Of a DNA stretch of 64,000 bases, positions 1-13,868 are shown piece after piece (positions within the stretch are counted from its first letter, which is position 1; each line of letters begins with the position of its first letter). Below the pieces are notes generated by a model that was not told the origin of the DNA, did no database searches, and worked only from the letters and a program-made list of their open reading frames with translations. The stretch covers positions 62,001 to 126,000 of the forward strand of contig CANNZV010002530.1 of the NCBI GenBank assembly GCA_947561585.1. The letters run 5' to 3'. The DNA is from Caprella mutica (Eukaryota > Arthropoda > Malacostraca > Amphipoda > Caprellidae). A program made the translations under genes and the position numbers.

Positions 1-2027
1 TATTCTACCTTTCTATTGTTAAATCTCCATAGATTCTTCATGTCTTTATTTGCTAGCACAGCTATAAAATCAGAAGCCGTGAATTTTGATTCTCCCTCCA
101 ATCCATAAATTGTCGTTCGTGACGTCTCAATTGACGAACTGATGAAGCCTACTCTTTAAAATTATGGCGCGAATTTAGGCCTCGGTGCAAAAATTCGGTA
201 GTTAGGATATCCAATTCTTTGCAGTATCGTGTCGAACACATTCAATATGGATAAAAAATATGTTCGAATTGAAATAAGGACAAATTGAAATTCTCAGTGG
301 TAGAACACTTTTTTTTTGAGAATATAAGACATAAAAAATAACTAGCGTAGATATGAAATTTATTTGTTTATTTAAAATATGTCTTTTCAGTAGGAATTAT
401 AAGTCCTGTAGATTCCTATGGGAATGCCATTCATTGCCCATAGATTCCCATAGATGCTGCAATGACTTTATCTCTTTTGTGCTTCTGAATGGCAGTGTGT
501 ACAAACCACTGCCTCCATAGTGAAGGATTACCTAGCCACTCCACTATAGGAAACATGTCAAATAAAATTAATAGTAAAGAGATTGAGCAGGGATAAATGG
601 AGAGGTTTATACCGTAATATGCCCTATTGAACGTATCTGTAACAGTAATATTTAAAACATTTGCCTCGTTCATTCTGTTTTTATAGGTAACATTATTTCA
701 GAAATTGTTATCAAAGAAATATTTCCAAGAATAAATACTACAACTCAATTGCAGACTTTTTCCTGTGATTCTCGCTTACGTACGTTTGCTGTGTGTTCAT
801 ACGTACATGAGACACAAACTAGATTTGGAAGCCCGCAGCTGAATGAATATTTTCGAGGAACTATTCGATGACGAAATACCTCCAGTGTGTTTTCTTCTTC
901 AGGTGATAATTATTGCCACATTCTTCTCTGCAAGGGAAATTCTCCGTCAAGAATGTCCTCACATTCTCTCCGACTGAGTAAACAAATCACGCTATGTTGT
1001 TTTGATATCGCAACTCCAATGGTTTGCTAAATAGCTCGAGAAGCTAAGTAGAGCAAGTATATAGGTAGCTAGTTAGAGGTGTGTGTTATTCCTACGAGAC
1101 TGAAAACGCGCTGTGATTGGCTACAAGTTGGCGGTTAGTTCTACTGACTTTATTTCAGGATGATTCTAATAATGTAGAAGTTCACTTTAAAATTGAAATT
1201 TATAAATTTATATTTCAAACTACATTCACAATTAATAGGATGATCAACACATAGAAAATAGGTTTAGTTTTCATAGAATTACTATGTTTTCGTAACGTGA
1301 ACGCATTCCTAAAAGTACCCAGGTGCAGCATCATACAACTTCAGTTGTCAGATAAACATTGTAATACATAATAAATATTTCTAGTGACGAATGACTTATA
1401 ATAAATCGATTTAAAAATAATATTCAATCTTACTATATTCGATAAATAATAACTTAACTTTCGTAGATATTGTCACTTACTTGAGATTGGGGACAACGAC
1501 CATAAAGTTGGCCTTTTCTCAGGTATCCTCATTAGAAACGCCCTTCGGCTTGCTCGGTATCGATACCCCCCTAATTTCAGCTCAGTCTTATCCGGGCATT
1601 ACTAGTGTGAGGTGGTCTGTACAGAGCTGTACACAACGCCTTCAGTCAGAACCTGCTGAGATTTCACTCTATGGATTTAACGCGCAACACTAGTAGTACA
1701 GTGAAAATAATAAACCTGTAATTTCATTTATTGAGCTTTGACATTGTTCTGTGTGGTGAATATTTGATTTGAACAAGTAGCCTACAGTGATTTAGTTCTC
1801 CATATAGGTTAGTGTGCTTTACCTTCAGTGCTTTAGGTGGATTGGAAATTACCTGAGTTCTTGAGAATTAATGGATTATCTCTCTTGGTAGAAGATTGCG
1901 TCAAGAGTACTTAAAGCCTGCTGGAATTATGTAGAAAGTTCCTATAGCTGATGGAAGTATCAGTGATCTCTTATCCTGTTTAGTGTATGTCTATCGAACT
2001 TGTTTGTGAACATTTTTAAAAGAAAGG
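1..2027. other. Upstream flank of the RhoGAP gene, no gene seen
   Basis: No convincing coding exon is visible; the short open frames here lack family resemblance. The last few hundred bases before position 2028 are likely to contain the promoter and 5' untranslated region of the RhoGAP transcript, but no TATA box or initiator stands out clearly enough to call. Confidence 0.4.
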
Positions 2028-5000
2028 ATGGTTGAGAATAGTGATTTATGCAGTCCTATCGGATGTGCATCTGCGATGTTCTGTATAAATGGTGGACTGA
2101 ATAATACTATGGATGGTGTCCCGGCTTACATTACTAGAACCTATGCTACCCCAAAACGGCTCTCGGCAATCAAGAAAAGACAGTCCACCCATCAAACTTT
2201 CGTGAAAAGAAAAAACACCAAATTAGACAACGAGAACACAGTTTCCAGAAATTTAGATCAAAATGGTATGGAAATTCCAGATTGTTCTTCACTTAGCTCT
2301 CCAAATGTCTCTTCCACTCTTCCTCCTCACTCTGAATTTAGTGAATCTCTTAGCTCTTTTGAAAATAGTAAACCATCTCGATCCAGAAGAGTTAAGAATT
2401 CTGGTAGATTACAAGAGAAACGTAGAAGTCTAATGGAAAACCACTTTGGAGCTGCCAATTCTCTCATTGCTAAGTCTACTTTTGTTCAGAATCCTGACGG
2501 TGGCTTACAAACCCCGCGATCTGTCGTGTTCAGATCGTCATCGACGGCGTGTATAAGTCCCGTCAGAAGAACTGAAGAGTTCCTTAGCCCACCCATATAC
2601 TTTAAAGCTTCTTCAAGAATTAACTCTCCGTCGAATGACTCCACTGTTGGATTCAGTCATGACGCTGTATTCAAAAATTTATTTAATTCTCCAATTGAAA
2701 ATTTAGATACTAGTTCAGGGTCGAGGAGAAGATCAAAATCTTTTGGAAACAAAGAAGCCTTTGCTCCTACTCTATCCTTAGCTAAAATAGATTCTCCACA
2801 ATATTCATCTGTTGATCTCAGCGAAAATAATCTAACAATTTGTGATAGTACAAGTAAGTTAAGCTCTGGTACTAGCAGTTCAGAGTGCAGTAGTGGTAAT
2901 CAATCCTCCAACATCTTGACTGATAGTACCAATTTACCAAGCGATCGTGTCAAGAAGAAATTGAAGGCAGCACGAAGCAAATTGAAAGGCAGCAAGTCAT
3001 TGTCTAAATCACTTCATTCGTTATTTCCCTTGGGATGTACAGGTAGTCTAACTCTTCAGCACGGAACTACTTCCGATTGCGTAGACGCAGCTATTTACCA
3101 ACCCATTCACGAGTTCGAAACTCAATACCAAGCGAATGAACTTACCCAATCACCCCAGCTCAATCATGTGCTGAACACAAAACCCATGAACCGTTCAACA
3201 ACAATGAAGGCTATTAAAACTTATACCAAACGAAAATCTTTGACCGGTAGACATAGCGAAATGGCAAAACTTTACAAATCACAACCATCTTTGGCAACAC
3301 CAAATGACACTGACCACATTTTCAACAATCACAATAATCTCAATACACTCTCTGAAACTAACCCCCACCCCAAAATCAAGGGGAAGAAGAAAAGTCTTAA
3401 CAAATCTCATTTGTTCAGTTGTGTGGGCACCAAGGATCTCTGGTATAACAAGCTGGCCCAAGTAATAGCAGACGAGAAGGAGATCAGCCCAGCCTCTGCC
3501 AACATTCAAGTGTCTTTCTACGACCAGACAACCAACGCTGATATCGTGAGTTTCCTAAATTTAATTTTTATTCTTAATATATTATGCATGAATATGTTGC
3601 CAATTTCAATTAAATATTTTCATTTATTTCGAAAATGAGTAAATTTATACTTTCATTTTTTTTGTGCACTAATTAATTGGAGTCACCTGATTTTATTTGT
3701 TGGTTATTTTAATATTAGAGTGATAACTTTAATCCCTAAACTTGCTAAACTTCTTAATTTGATTAAACTATTGGTAATAATTCAATTAAAATTCTTATGT
3801 TACAATCGGCAGCTAAGTTGTAATTATGACCCTAATTTTCATGTCCTATGGTTTACTATCTGATCTTTCTTTGCCTGTTCTATTTACCAAAGCTGTTCAA
3901 TTTATTTTGTGGTCATGAAGCTGTTTCTGTATCTCAGCATTTCCTGAAGCTTTTTCTTTAATTGATTTCTTGAGGTTTGAGATGAAGTGATAAAATATCT
4001 AACCTTTGGGCCTACAGTTGTACTGTCATCACCTAATAATTGGCTCCGTAAAATTCAATTCTAATTTCCAAAAAATGATTATTCTATTATGAGAATTTGA
4101 ACACGCTGTATGAAACTAATTTAAAACCTTCATAGAAACGTCATTCTGAACTTCTCAAACTGTCCTGGGTAATCTTCTACTATCGGAAACTAAAGTTCCT
4201 AGACCAGAAGTATGTCGTCTAAATAGTTTTTCAGGAAAAACTAAGTAAATCGAGGTATATTTTGATACTCTATATTTTGATAGAACGTGACCCAATCAAT
4301 TGACTACGGTTTATTCAATATTGTACTACGATCTTGTATTGTCTACCTAAATTCTTTCCGGCCTTTCATAGTGAACCACCGTGTCTATTCTTTTTTCAGT
4401 TTTATAATCCCTGACCAATCTCATTGTTCGAAATTCTGGCCATAGCCCACACAAAGTTACGAACGAACAAACTACCCAATTGTCCTCCCTGTTCTGTTTC
4501 ATGCGCCCGGAGCACTATTAGGCTTAGGTACAAAATATTTCAAAAAATCTTTATTGGCACGTAATTTTAGTAAAAATTAAAATTATCCTTTTGAGAGCAT
4601 TTATGAACACATTTTCAAATAGAGAATAATATAAAAAAAAGTACTGAAAAATGTCAGTATATCATGTTCTATTTCTAAAACAGTTTTTTTGTATTTATTG
4701 TTTTGTTTTTCTGTACATGGAACAGCTTTTCTATTTATTGCTTAGTAAACATTTAAAAATGTCAGCGCTCTCATATGACGCGTTCGGCGGAGGAAAGGTC
4801 CAAGCCTCATTTTGAAATGGTTCAGGAGAAGAATGTAGTTATAGTATGTTTGAACATAATAATGACTTTTAAGTACAGAAGAGTTCTCTTGATTGTTGGC
4901 GTGCTATATCTAGTGCTCGCACACGATCTGCAATCTATCTTGATGAAGCCAGAGGTTGAACATGATTTAGCAAAGCATTGGTCAATAAATCTTAAGTTTA

Positions 5001-8000
5001 CAATGTATTCAGAGCATCTTAGGACAGCCTGAAGCTGTTTAGTAGTTCATAATCGGTGTGTGGCCGTGAATTGACAGCAGCCCCAAGGTTAACAGTTAGC
5101 TTTCCAGCAATAGTTCATAGTGGCCCCATACTTACCTACCTACTTGCCTAGCCACTAATCACCCCTACCTACTATCTAGTCTATGCATTCCAATGAAAAA
5201 GCGCGTGTGTCATCACTAATGTTCATGTTAATCATATCCGGAGGCTGAATTCTTGCCACTCGCATTCATCACCTTCTTTATGGCCATCTTTGTTTCTGTA
5301 GCACCGCTAGATTGCGCTGCTACGGACACTCGGGAATTCTCCGTAACGTAATTTGCGCAGATCTTCATGCTCCTCTAAACATCTGAATATACACTCTCAA
5401 TTATAACATTCATAAATCTCTAATTAATTGTTGTTATTTTTATCTAAGATTTATATTTATTTTCTATAATCATATATATTTATATATCTCACTTTTATAG
5501 TAAATAAAACATCTTGGAATCAGCATTGACATTGAAAATGTAAGTGCTATTATCATTGCATTTCTACTTTAACATCTGAATAGACAATCACTTGTTGAGT
5601 TAGTATAGTCATTACATTCAAATCGTAGGATAAAACTCTCGAATTCTCGATGGCGGCTTCTCTTTATTTTCGCTGCCGAGACGGAATAATGATAATCTAT
5701 GTCTCGGTAGATTATTGGCGGCAAACTCTACATTCTACTTAAGATATCTTTCGGAGTAAAATCGACCATACACGTTCTACCCTAACAGGTTTTCATGATG
5801 TACGTATCCATTTCTCTTTGAATGTTAATAGCTTCAATAAATACATTATAATGCAGATGCTATCGTCCTCCTCTACTAGTTTTAATTAAAGTAGTCTTAG
5901 ATGATATCTGGATAAGCTCTCCTGCTCTATTCCAAGCTGGTGATGATTTTTCTGAATTCTTCAATCTGTACCGCTGTGCAAATCCCTTGCAGCTATTTAT
6001 TCTTTTTTCGCTCCTCGACCTGACTAGGCATCTTGGCGATCTTATTTTTTCTTTTCCTTGTGTTTCGTTCAGTTAATCTGAGTAGTCATCTACATAAAAT
6101 AAATGGTCCTCTATAACCTTAGAAGTTTCACTTTCGACGAGAATCGTGCATTTAAATTATATTCAACAATCTGAGTTATAAAATTAAGTGAATTTTAAGA
6201 GTAGACGGTGAATGATTAAAAAATAATTTTGTGTTAGACGTAACTTTGCAAAGGTCTCAGACCTAGCCCCTTTTATCATAGATAATGAATATCATCTATG
6301 AACCTTATTAGAAACTGTAACTATTAGGAGTGTTTACCATATCTGTCTGTGAACAGCTAACAGTTCTTCGTAAACCCACTGGTTCTTGTAAACAGTTTAC
6401 ATTGGATGTTTACGCTGGTTGATGCTGTGAAAACAACCCTAAAATGACTAGGTCCTGTCATTATTATTAGATGTATTGTTACTATGCTTCAAATAGAGAG
6501 TGGTTGCATGTCCTATAGGAATTAGCAGTGAATTCGATGCCTTTAAAATTAATATTTATTGGTTAACATTACCATAATGATGGGTATAATTTAAGGTAAT
6601 ATCATAATATAGTTACACTGAATTTGCACTATTTTTCTTAAATGATAATCAATATTTTGTTAAGACTATATAAAAATCCTAAATTATGCAATAATGAAAA
6701 ACTAATTAACATTAGCGTTTCATCCACTCGACATTAGCGTTTCATCCACTCGACATTAGCGTTTCATCCACTCGACATTAGCGTTTCATCCACTCGACAT
6801 TAGCGTTTCATCCACTCGACATTAGCGTTTCATCTACTCGACATTAGCGTTTCATCCACTCGACATTAGTGTTTCATCCACTCGACATTAGCGTTTCATC
6901 CACTCGACATTAGCGTTTCATCCACTCGACATTAGCGTTTCATCCACTCGACATTAGCGTTTCATCCACTCGACATTAGCGTTTCATCCACTCGACATTA
7001 GCGTTTCATCCACTCGACATTAGCGTTTCATCCACTCGACATTAGCGTTTCATCCACTCGACATTAGCGTTTCATCCACTCGACATTAGCGTTTCATCCA
7101 CTCGACATTAGCGTTTCATCCACTCGACATTAGCGTTTCATCCACTCGACATTAGCGTTTCATCCACTCGACATTAGCGTTTCATCCACTCGACATTAGC
7201 GTTTCATCTACTCGACATTGCCTGTGAGACATTATAGCGTTTCATCCACTCGACATTAGCGTTTCATCCACTCGACATTAGCGTTTCATCCACTCGACAT
7301 TGCTCAACTGTATGGCATATGTTCTCAGCAAACAGGGAGTCTTTGTGTTGGTGACATCAATGCTTTCTATTTTGTTTTCTGTAAATGGAACGGCATTTCT
7401 ATTTATTGTTTAGTTAACATTTAAAAATGTCATCTCTCATATGCCGTTGTAGCAACTATCAACTTGTTTTCCACTGTGTGCTGTTGTTCCATGTATGTCA
7501 CATCTGGCTAGATGATACAATTATTTTCTCAATCAAATCATAAGTATAGAAATAAGAAGTCTTATATTTATTCTTTATATGCCACTTTTTCGTTTGTTTA
7601 TTAAAGGTAGCTAAAATCTCCCTGTTCAACTTGAGGTGATATGTTCAAGTATAGAGTTCTGCATTTGCTCTATATAGAGTGTAACGAGTGTTACCCTATG
7701 CCTGCTCACTGAACAAAGTAACTCTATACGGGCTAGATTTGTTTCTTGCCAAACTGTAATATACTTTAATTTTGCTCTAAAAATATCTACAGTATGATTG
7801 CTTAACGATTTAGTGCATTTTAAGAAATTGGTGAATATTTTATTACTTTTCAATTTCTTTAATTACTAGTTGTAATGAGTAGGGTTGTGACAATGTGCAT
7901 TTAAAATCATAGATTTTAAGAATATCCAGAGGAAAAGGTATTAAATTCTTCATACCGCTGGTTTAGAACGATTCAATACTCTTTAATTTTCTCCGTCTAT

Positions 8001-11000
8001 AATATTTTCGGGATCTATGATTTTAAAAATTTAAACGCATATTGTCACAACCCTAGTAATGAGGTTTCAAGCTGTTGACTTGATTTTCAGTAGCTTGTGA
8101 AGATTGTAAGAGTGTACATTGTACATCCGGTGATAGGAGCGTCTTTTATTACTTTCCTATTAACCTCGATAGCTCCATTGTATTTGGTCAGTCGGTCCTT
8201 ATCACAGTCATAAAAAGGTGACAAGTGATTACCAAACCTGTAGTCAGGCCTATTTGATTTTACTTCTTTCAAACTTCACCTCTCTTTCCTTATATCAAAT
8301 TACCATTCAGATTAACTCTACAAATTATTGATAATGAATAATATGCATAACACCTCCTTGTATGCTATTTTAGTGAGAAAATGTTCTGTGGTATAATATT
8401 TAATATTCAATATTCAGTTTTTCATTCAATGCGGTGTTCTCGTGACTAGTATAACTAGTTCTCCTTGTGAACCATAAATAGTTTATATTATTGTCCATAT
8501 TCCACACTCGTCACATTTTTGTGGTCACGTATAGTGATATTGATGAAATTTATGAGAAGTTCAGATTATATTGCCATGTTCTCGAATTTACTATTCTTAT
8601 AAATTAATGATATATTCTATATTACAGTATATCTAACAACAGTTCTTCTTCTTTTTCAGTGCAAGACAGTGACCATCAGCTCCAACACAAATGCTAGGGA
8701 GTGCATCGGTATCACCTTGGACCACCTAGAGATGAGGGACGCAGATGTGAGCAAGTTTCAGCTTTGGGTGAAGACTCCATCTGATGACGCTCCCTACCCC
8801 CTCATTGGTCATGAATTCCCCCTATCCATCAAATACAATTGCGTTAGGGATAACATGCCCGACTGTGACAATAACAACATTTCCAATAGTGGCGTAGAGT
8901 CAAAATGTCAATTCATTTTGAGGCAAGACAGGAAGGTGGGTCTGACTGCCAACATGGCGCCTGAAAATGGCGGAAAGAAAGTTTCCAAGAAGGCAAGAAA
9001 GTCTCCCATCAGAATTCATAAAGTGTTCAAGAGATCCAACAGCAAAGGAGACTCTTTGGACGGACCAGCACCCTCTGGTATATTATTCGGTCATCCACTG
9101 TCAAAGCTGTATGACAACAATAATGGCTCTCTACCTAAACCAGTTATGGTGAGTAATCGGGAAATTGAAATGGTTGCTTAATTTTTTTTTTTTTCATAAG
9201 ATTCAGGTAAATGATATTTACAATCTGTTTTAAGCTCAATATTCATTTTTGCATTTATTTCAGGAAATGCTGTCACAAATATTCCAAAAAGGCCCCTTCA
9301 CAGTAGGAATATTCCGCAAGTCTGCAAATGCTCGTCAAGTTCGTGAGATGAGAGAGAAGTTGGACTCTGGCTGTCCAATAGACCTTACAGATACCAACAT
9401 CACAGCTGTCGCTGCTCTGTTCAAAGAATATCTAAGAACTTTACCAGACGCATTACTTTGCTCCCAATTATACGACGAGTGGCTTGAAATACCAAGACTA
9501 CCCACTGTTAGAGAACAAATCAGTAAGACGTTACTTTTGTGCTCGCGATTACACAAATCTAATCTTTTACTTCTGCAACACTTTTTCTGTATTCTCCACC
9601 ACATTGCTCGGCGCTCCTCTACAAATATGATGTCGGCCTCCAACCTAGCAGTGTGCGTTGGGCCATCTCTCCTATGGCCCTCCTCTCCAGTCTTGGCTTT
9701 TACACCCGAAGATTCTAAACAGGCACCATCCATCATGGAATTCCTCATCGATCGCTTTGGGGAGATATTCGGTGAAGCCATGTTGAGGCTGATGGGAGAT
9801 GCCCCTGAAACAGACCCGTCTCGTCAAGATAGTGGTGCCGAAGAGTCAGATTCTCTTCATAGTGGTCACAGTCTTCATAGCTGCAATGGGCGAAGAGATG
9901 ACAGCAGTATAGATTCTCTGGAGAGAGACTTGCTAGAAGGTGAACTGTCACCTTTGCCAAGGAAAGACAAGATGTCACTCACTAACCTTAGTCGTGACTC
10001 GGGCCTCACGATGAGTGATACTCAGCTCTACACTCCTGATGAGGAGGAAAGTGAAAGCACCAGTTCTGGTCACTCAAGTGCTGATAAAAATATGGGTTAT
10101 TCAAGTGAAAGGGTGCAACACTACCCTGCTCCCAACAACCCAAATGCCATCTACACAGCCATATGCAGAAGATCCGAAAAGAGTTCTCCAACTTATGAAG
10201 ATCACGAAAACTACTACGCCACCCCTTCACGTGAACATACAAGAGTCCATATCACTTATTCCACTCCTAGTTATACTTCAGCACCAAGGATGAACGGTTC
10301 GTGCTATCCTGAAGGTACGGAGGATATCGCAGGTGGTAGAATGAACTACGATGAGGACTCCATTTACAGTATTCCATCAGCAGACAATAGCTGTCATTTC
10401 CAAAGAGGTGATTGGATGAGGAAAAAGTCCAACCTAAGGAAAGTGTCGAAGACAAACAGCAATGAGGGTGCTCTCACCAGATCAACATCCGAGGAGAGCT
10501 TATTGAATAAATACAATAATCATGACTATGGAGTATCTCTGTCGGCAGGAGGCCCAGCCTCAGGCCGAAGATCTCCCTCTGAAGAATGTTTAAGGTCCCC
10601 GACTCAAACGGAATTCAGCGAGGAAATGAGTTTCAGTAGAGATTCGGCTATTAGAAGATCTCGCTCAGCACATTATTTAGCTGAAGTTAGAAGAGAAAAA
10701 TTGAAAGATAATTCTTCGAATGATTTAGCTTCTCCCATCTCAAGATCATCCTCCCAAGACGCCATGACTTGGCTCAGATCCAAATCAACTCCACACATTC
10801 AGGAAGAAGGAGATAGATCCTACGATTCCTCCACCCTGAGTGATGACGATTCCACTCCACATATATCTCGTTCAAATTCTAGAGGTAAGGAATGTTCCAG
10901 CACCTCCACGAGTTGCTGGGATAATTCATTACAGCACACTGATTCCTCCAACTCTCGCAATTCATCTTTTAAGAGCGAGCGAACGAGTAGTGTCTGCACG

Positions 11001-12092
11001 GTTATATCAGCTGGTTCTTGTTCAACTCTTTCTTCCATTCCTCCGTCTTACGAAGAAGCTCTCAATAGAAAATCGTTGATGCAACAGCACCAATATAATG
11101 ACACAACAATAAGAGAAGAGTTAATAAAGTCGGCAAAAGCAAAGCAACTTTATCAAAGCTCTTTGAAAATATATCAAGAGGGAGGTAATTATGGAGACAT
11201 TGTTCGGGCTTCACCAGCTCACGCTCATGACTCTGACGAAATCGACTGTCCCCCACCACTTCCACCTAAAGGAGACCCTCCACCGCTGCCTCCAAAACAA
11301 CGATCTATCAGACGGACTTCTAATGATAGTTCAAGCCGTTTAAAACATTTACCTCCCGTCCATGTGGACACACAATCGTCCCCACGAACCCACAAATCCA
11401 AAGACAAGGCAACTGTCCATAAAACAATAATCTACACCAACATGAGTCCGACCGGCGTTCATCCGAAGGAAAGAACGGTAATAGAAGTGGTGGACCGAGC
11501 CAACGAATCTAACAGATGTGAAGCACAGACTGTCGTGTCTTCAATTGAGAAAAAGAATATAGAAACTCAGACTGATGACATTGCCTACGAGGATGAAGAG
11601 GATCTACAGGAAGATGAGATCGACGATTGGCAGTCAAGACCACATGTAACTTCAGTGCATGTACCAGACAGCTCTCATAAAACACGTAGAAGAGGCAGAG
11701 CGCGTAGACGAGATTCCTCATCGTCCCAAAGGAGTAGGAGTGTTCCTAGCAGAGGTGATAACGGTGCAGTCCTCCAGTCCGAAGAATCAGAAAGCGAGGA
11801 AGCTGAAGACTGGGACTACGTGGTGCCAAATCTATCTCGATTTGGTAACTTAGACTCTGAGCTACGAGATGAGATCAGTTGGTCAGTTTCTCAGCTTCGT
11901 TCAATATTTGGTGACTCCTTGAAAGGGGCCAAGGTCCATCCCCCTCCTTACAGACCTCCGCCTATGAGCTCTGGACGTGCCCCAATCACATCGTACCATT
12001 TGGGTGCTGGTGACGCTTTCAGTCGGAAGTCAAGTGGCACTCCACGACGCGTATCCAACGGTAATTCCTATGGCGAGGAATCTTACGTCTGA
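2028..12092 (+). CDS. Rho GTPase-activating protein, ARHGAP20-like (RA + RhoGAP domains)
   Basis: The protein should stimulate GTP hydrolysis by a Rho-family GTPase and be steered by a Ras-association domain. Exons 2028..3545, 8660..9148 and 9264..12092 join in phase 0 at GTGAGT donors and pyrimidine-rich CAG acceptors, giving 1,611 aa. Residues 1-480 are Ser-rich and probably disordered. About 465-490 (KDLWYNKLAQVI) resembles the last helix of a PH domain, followed by an RA domain at about 491-575 that includes LWVKTP and YPLIGHEFPLSIK. The RhoGAP domain spans about 646-845, with the arginine finger in GIFRKSAN (R687) and SNLAVCVGPSLLW. The C-terminal 750 residues are low-complexity, with PPPLPPK SH3-ligand motifs near 11249-11301. 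The ATG at 2028 has a good context (A at -3, G at +4). Most of the PH domain usual in ARHGAP20 is absent from this model, so another transcript may start upstream. Domain order matches ARHGAP20 proteins; membership of that family is confident, the exact orthologue is not. Confidence 0.9.
4690..4785. repeat. Dispersed repeat, copy 1 (pair with 7365-7445)
   Basis: This stretch shares a run of about 75 bases (TTTCTATTTATTG, AACATTTAAAAATGTCA, CTCATATG in order) with 7365-7445. Both copies lie in RhoGAP intron 1; the second lies directly after the 22-bp satellite. They are probably two relics of one transposable element. Confidence 0.6.
6712..7302. repeat. 22-bp tandem satellite in RhoGAP intron 1
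   Basis: About 26 nearly identical copies of the 22-bp unit CGACATTAGCGTTTCATCCA+CT lie head to tail. Rare single-base variants occur (CATCTACT, TTAGTG), and there is one break near 7219-7237 (GCCTGTGAGACATTATAG). The homogeneity indicates recent expansion. It has no coding value. Confidence 0.97.
7365..7445. repeat. Dispersed repeat, copy 2 (pair with 4690-4785)
   Basis: Same orientation and order of blocks as the copy at 4690-4785, including AACATTTAAAAATGTCA followed by CTCATATG. It starts just after the satellite array, so the satellite may have grown inside or beside this element. Confidence 0.6.
7880..8055. mobile_element. hAT-type MITE with 8-bp duplication GTAATGAG
   Basis: Terminal inverted repeats begin TAGGGTTGTGACAAT and continue through a shared ATCATAGATTTTAA-like block. 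The element is flanked by identical 8-bp copies GTAATGAG at 7872-7879 and 8056-8063. An 8-bp target duplication with TAGGG-type ends is characteristic of the hAT superfamily. It is 176 bp long and non-coding, so it must have been mobilised in trans. Confidence 0.9.
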
Positions 12093-12622
12093 TTGGTTGT
12101 CGTTCTGTATAGGATGTACATATATGTAAAAAGGCCTGCGTTAATGCTTTTAGTATTGTTCTCCTGAATATTTTGTTCCATAATCAAAAGGCGTCTTCAA
12201 CTGTAAATAAGAGTATAGATGCAATTTGTTTATATATGTAATTAGTGTGCGTGAGTGTGTACAGGAGTCCTAATGACTTTTATAATTGGTATTAATTCAC
12301 TCAAAAGAATTATAATAAAGATTGAACTATTATTCAGTTTGAAAAATCCAAAGCAGCACCGGTTTTTAACTAATATTTGCATCGTATGTAATGTTATCTA
12401 ATATTTGTTTAAGTTAATTCCAATACTCTGAAATGGTTCCTGAAGCAATTCTCTGTGTAAATACTACTCTCTTCACCACAACCCACCGTCCTCTTCATCT
12501 TTCTCGTGTGTCATGCAATAGCTACTTAGATTACTTTTAATGTCAGTTTTTAAGGTTCAAAATGACAATTTTATAAAATAAATGAAAAGTAAAGTTATTC
12601 TCTAAAGTGAAGTTGCAATAAA
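12093..12622 (+). terminator. 3' UTR and candidate poly(A) signals of RhoGAP
   Basis: AATAAA hexamers occur at 12314-12319, 12577-12582 and 12617-12622 after the stop codon. Any could direct 3'-end formation; transcript data would decide which is used. Confidence 0.5.
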
Positions 12623-12986
12623 GCTTTAGTTTTTAATGGTGGCAAATTGTTCTGCAAGTGATTTTTTAACTTTTTGAATTGCTTATTCGTGTTCTTTTTA
12701 TTGTTGTGGTTGATTGATCCTACCTTTCTTATCTTACCTAGAAACTTTTCTTAGTTATAGAAAGGTAGACCTTTTATTCATTGTTATCCATAATCAATAA
12801 AATACGAATGAACATATGTTGTATTAGTGTTTTTTCCAAGCTCAATTGGATGGTTATTGATGTTAATTTTGTTATTTTATTTTATTAATTTAATGAGCGA
12901 TATTCTTACAGCTCTAAGTCATATTGTTAAGTAGATTATTCCTGTACTGATTAGATAGAAAGTAGATGATTTAAAACCATCCTTAA

Positions 12987-13231
12987 GGGCCGTGCACGCG
13001 CAGGGTTTTTGGAGTCTTTCCACCAGACTTTTTGCTAAGCTCCTCCTACTTTTTCAAAGAGAATATAAGAAAAAAAGATAATTATTTATTTTAGGTATCC
13101 ATGATACTTGTAGGTATCATGGATACCAACTAAAATAAATAATTATCTTTTTTTTTATTCTCTTATAAAAAGTAGGAGCTTAGCAAAAAATCTGGTGGAA
13201 AATCTTTAAAATCCCTACGTGTGTAAAGCCA
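12987..13231. mobile_element. Foldback element with long inverted arms
   Basis: Two arms of roughly 110-120 bp pair across a centre at about 13110. The outer ends are GGGCCGTGCACGCG and its imperfect complement CGTGTGTAAAGCC; inner arms share CCACCAGA, TTTTTTGCTAAGC and AATAATTATCTTTTTTT. The core holds GGTATC/GATACC repeats. It lies between the convergent RhoGAP and ATP23 genes. Target duplication is unclear (possibly CTTA). Confidence 0.8.
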
Positions 13232-13550
13232 CTTAGTTACAAGAGACCTTGCACTTCATGGTTAAAATCATTAGTGCTCTATTTGAAATATTCAACTAGA
13301 TCACTAAAGGTTTTCTACAAATTGCTACCATAATTCAGTGGACTTTCCATGACTTGACATTTTACTCAAAGTTTGCGTTGATATCCCATGAATCTGTGAT
13401 ATATCCCGACGTTCACAAATCAATGCGACAATATGAAGAAACTTTCCTTAGAGGCTAGGCTCCTGTGTAATTAATTATATAGGGGTGTAAAATATCTGTT
13501 TTGTAATTAAACATCATAGACTGAATTATAATATCAAATTTATGAAGCGT

Positions 13551-13556
13551 TTTATT
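13551..13556 (-). terminator. Candidate poly(A) signal of ATP23
   Basis: TTTATT on the plus strand reads AATAAA on the minus strand, about 310 bases past the ATP23 stop codon. Confidence 0.5.
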
Positions 13557-13868
13557 TACATTCTTACAATATATCACAATATATGGCTGAACAATATACA
13601 AATTATATGGTACACACTACCCAACTATATTTCAAGGCCCTATAGAGAATTGGCAAAAATAAGTAGTAAACTATTGATTTTAAATGAATGAAAAATACAA
13701 AACAAATAGCCAAGTTATTAAAATTCCTAAAGAGAAATGGTAAATAGTTAGCTAATGCAATTTGAACCCAATTTCATTGAATTACTATGAGAAATATATG
13801 CAGGAACATAAAAAAGGTTCTAAACCAGTCCATACAGTTTTCAACTTCCATTCCTATGTACAAATCAG

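Noticed and set aside
4775..5032. 85-codon open frame in RhoGAP intron 1
   Set aside because: It begins inside a dispersed repeat and shows no family resemblance; phases of the flanking exons already join exactly without it.
6712..7302. Possible CRISPR-like array
   Set aside because: The 22-bp units are contiguous with no spacers; the genome is eukaryotic. It is a simple satellite.
9335..11721. Several short frames on the minus strand and other plus frames within RhoGAP exon 3
   Set aside because: Shadows of the long RhoGAP coding frame, which has domain support and in-phase splice sites.
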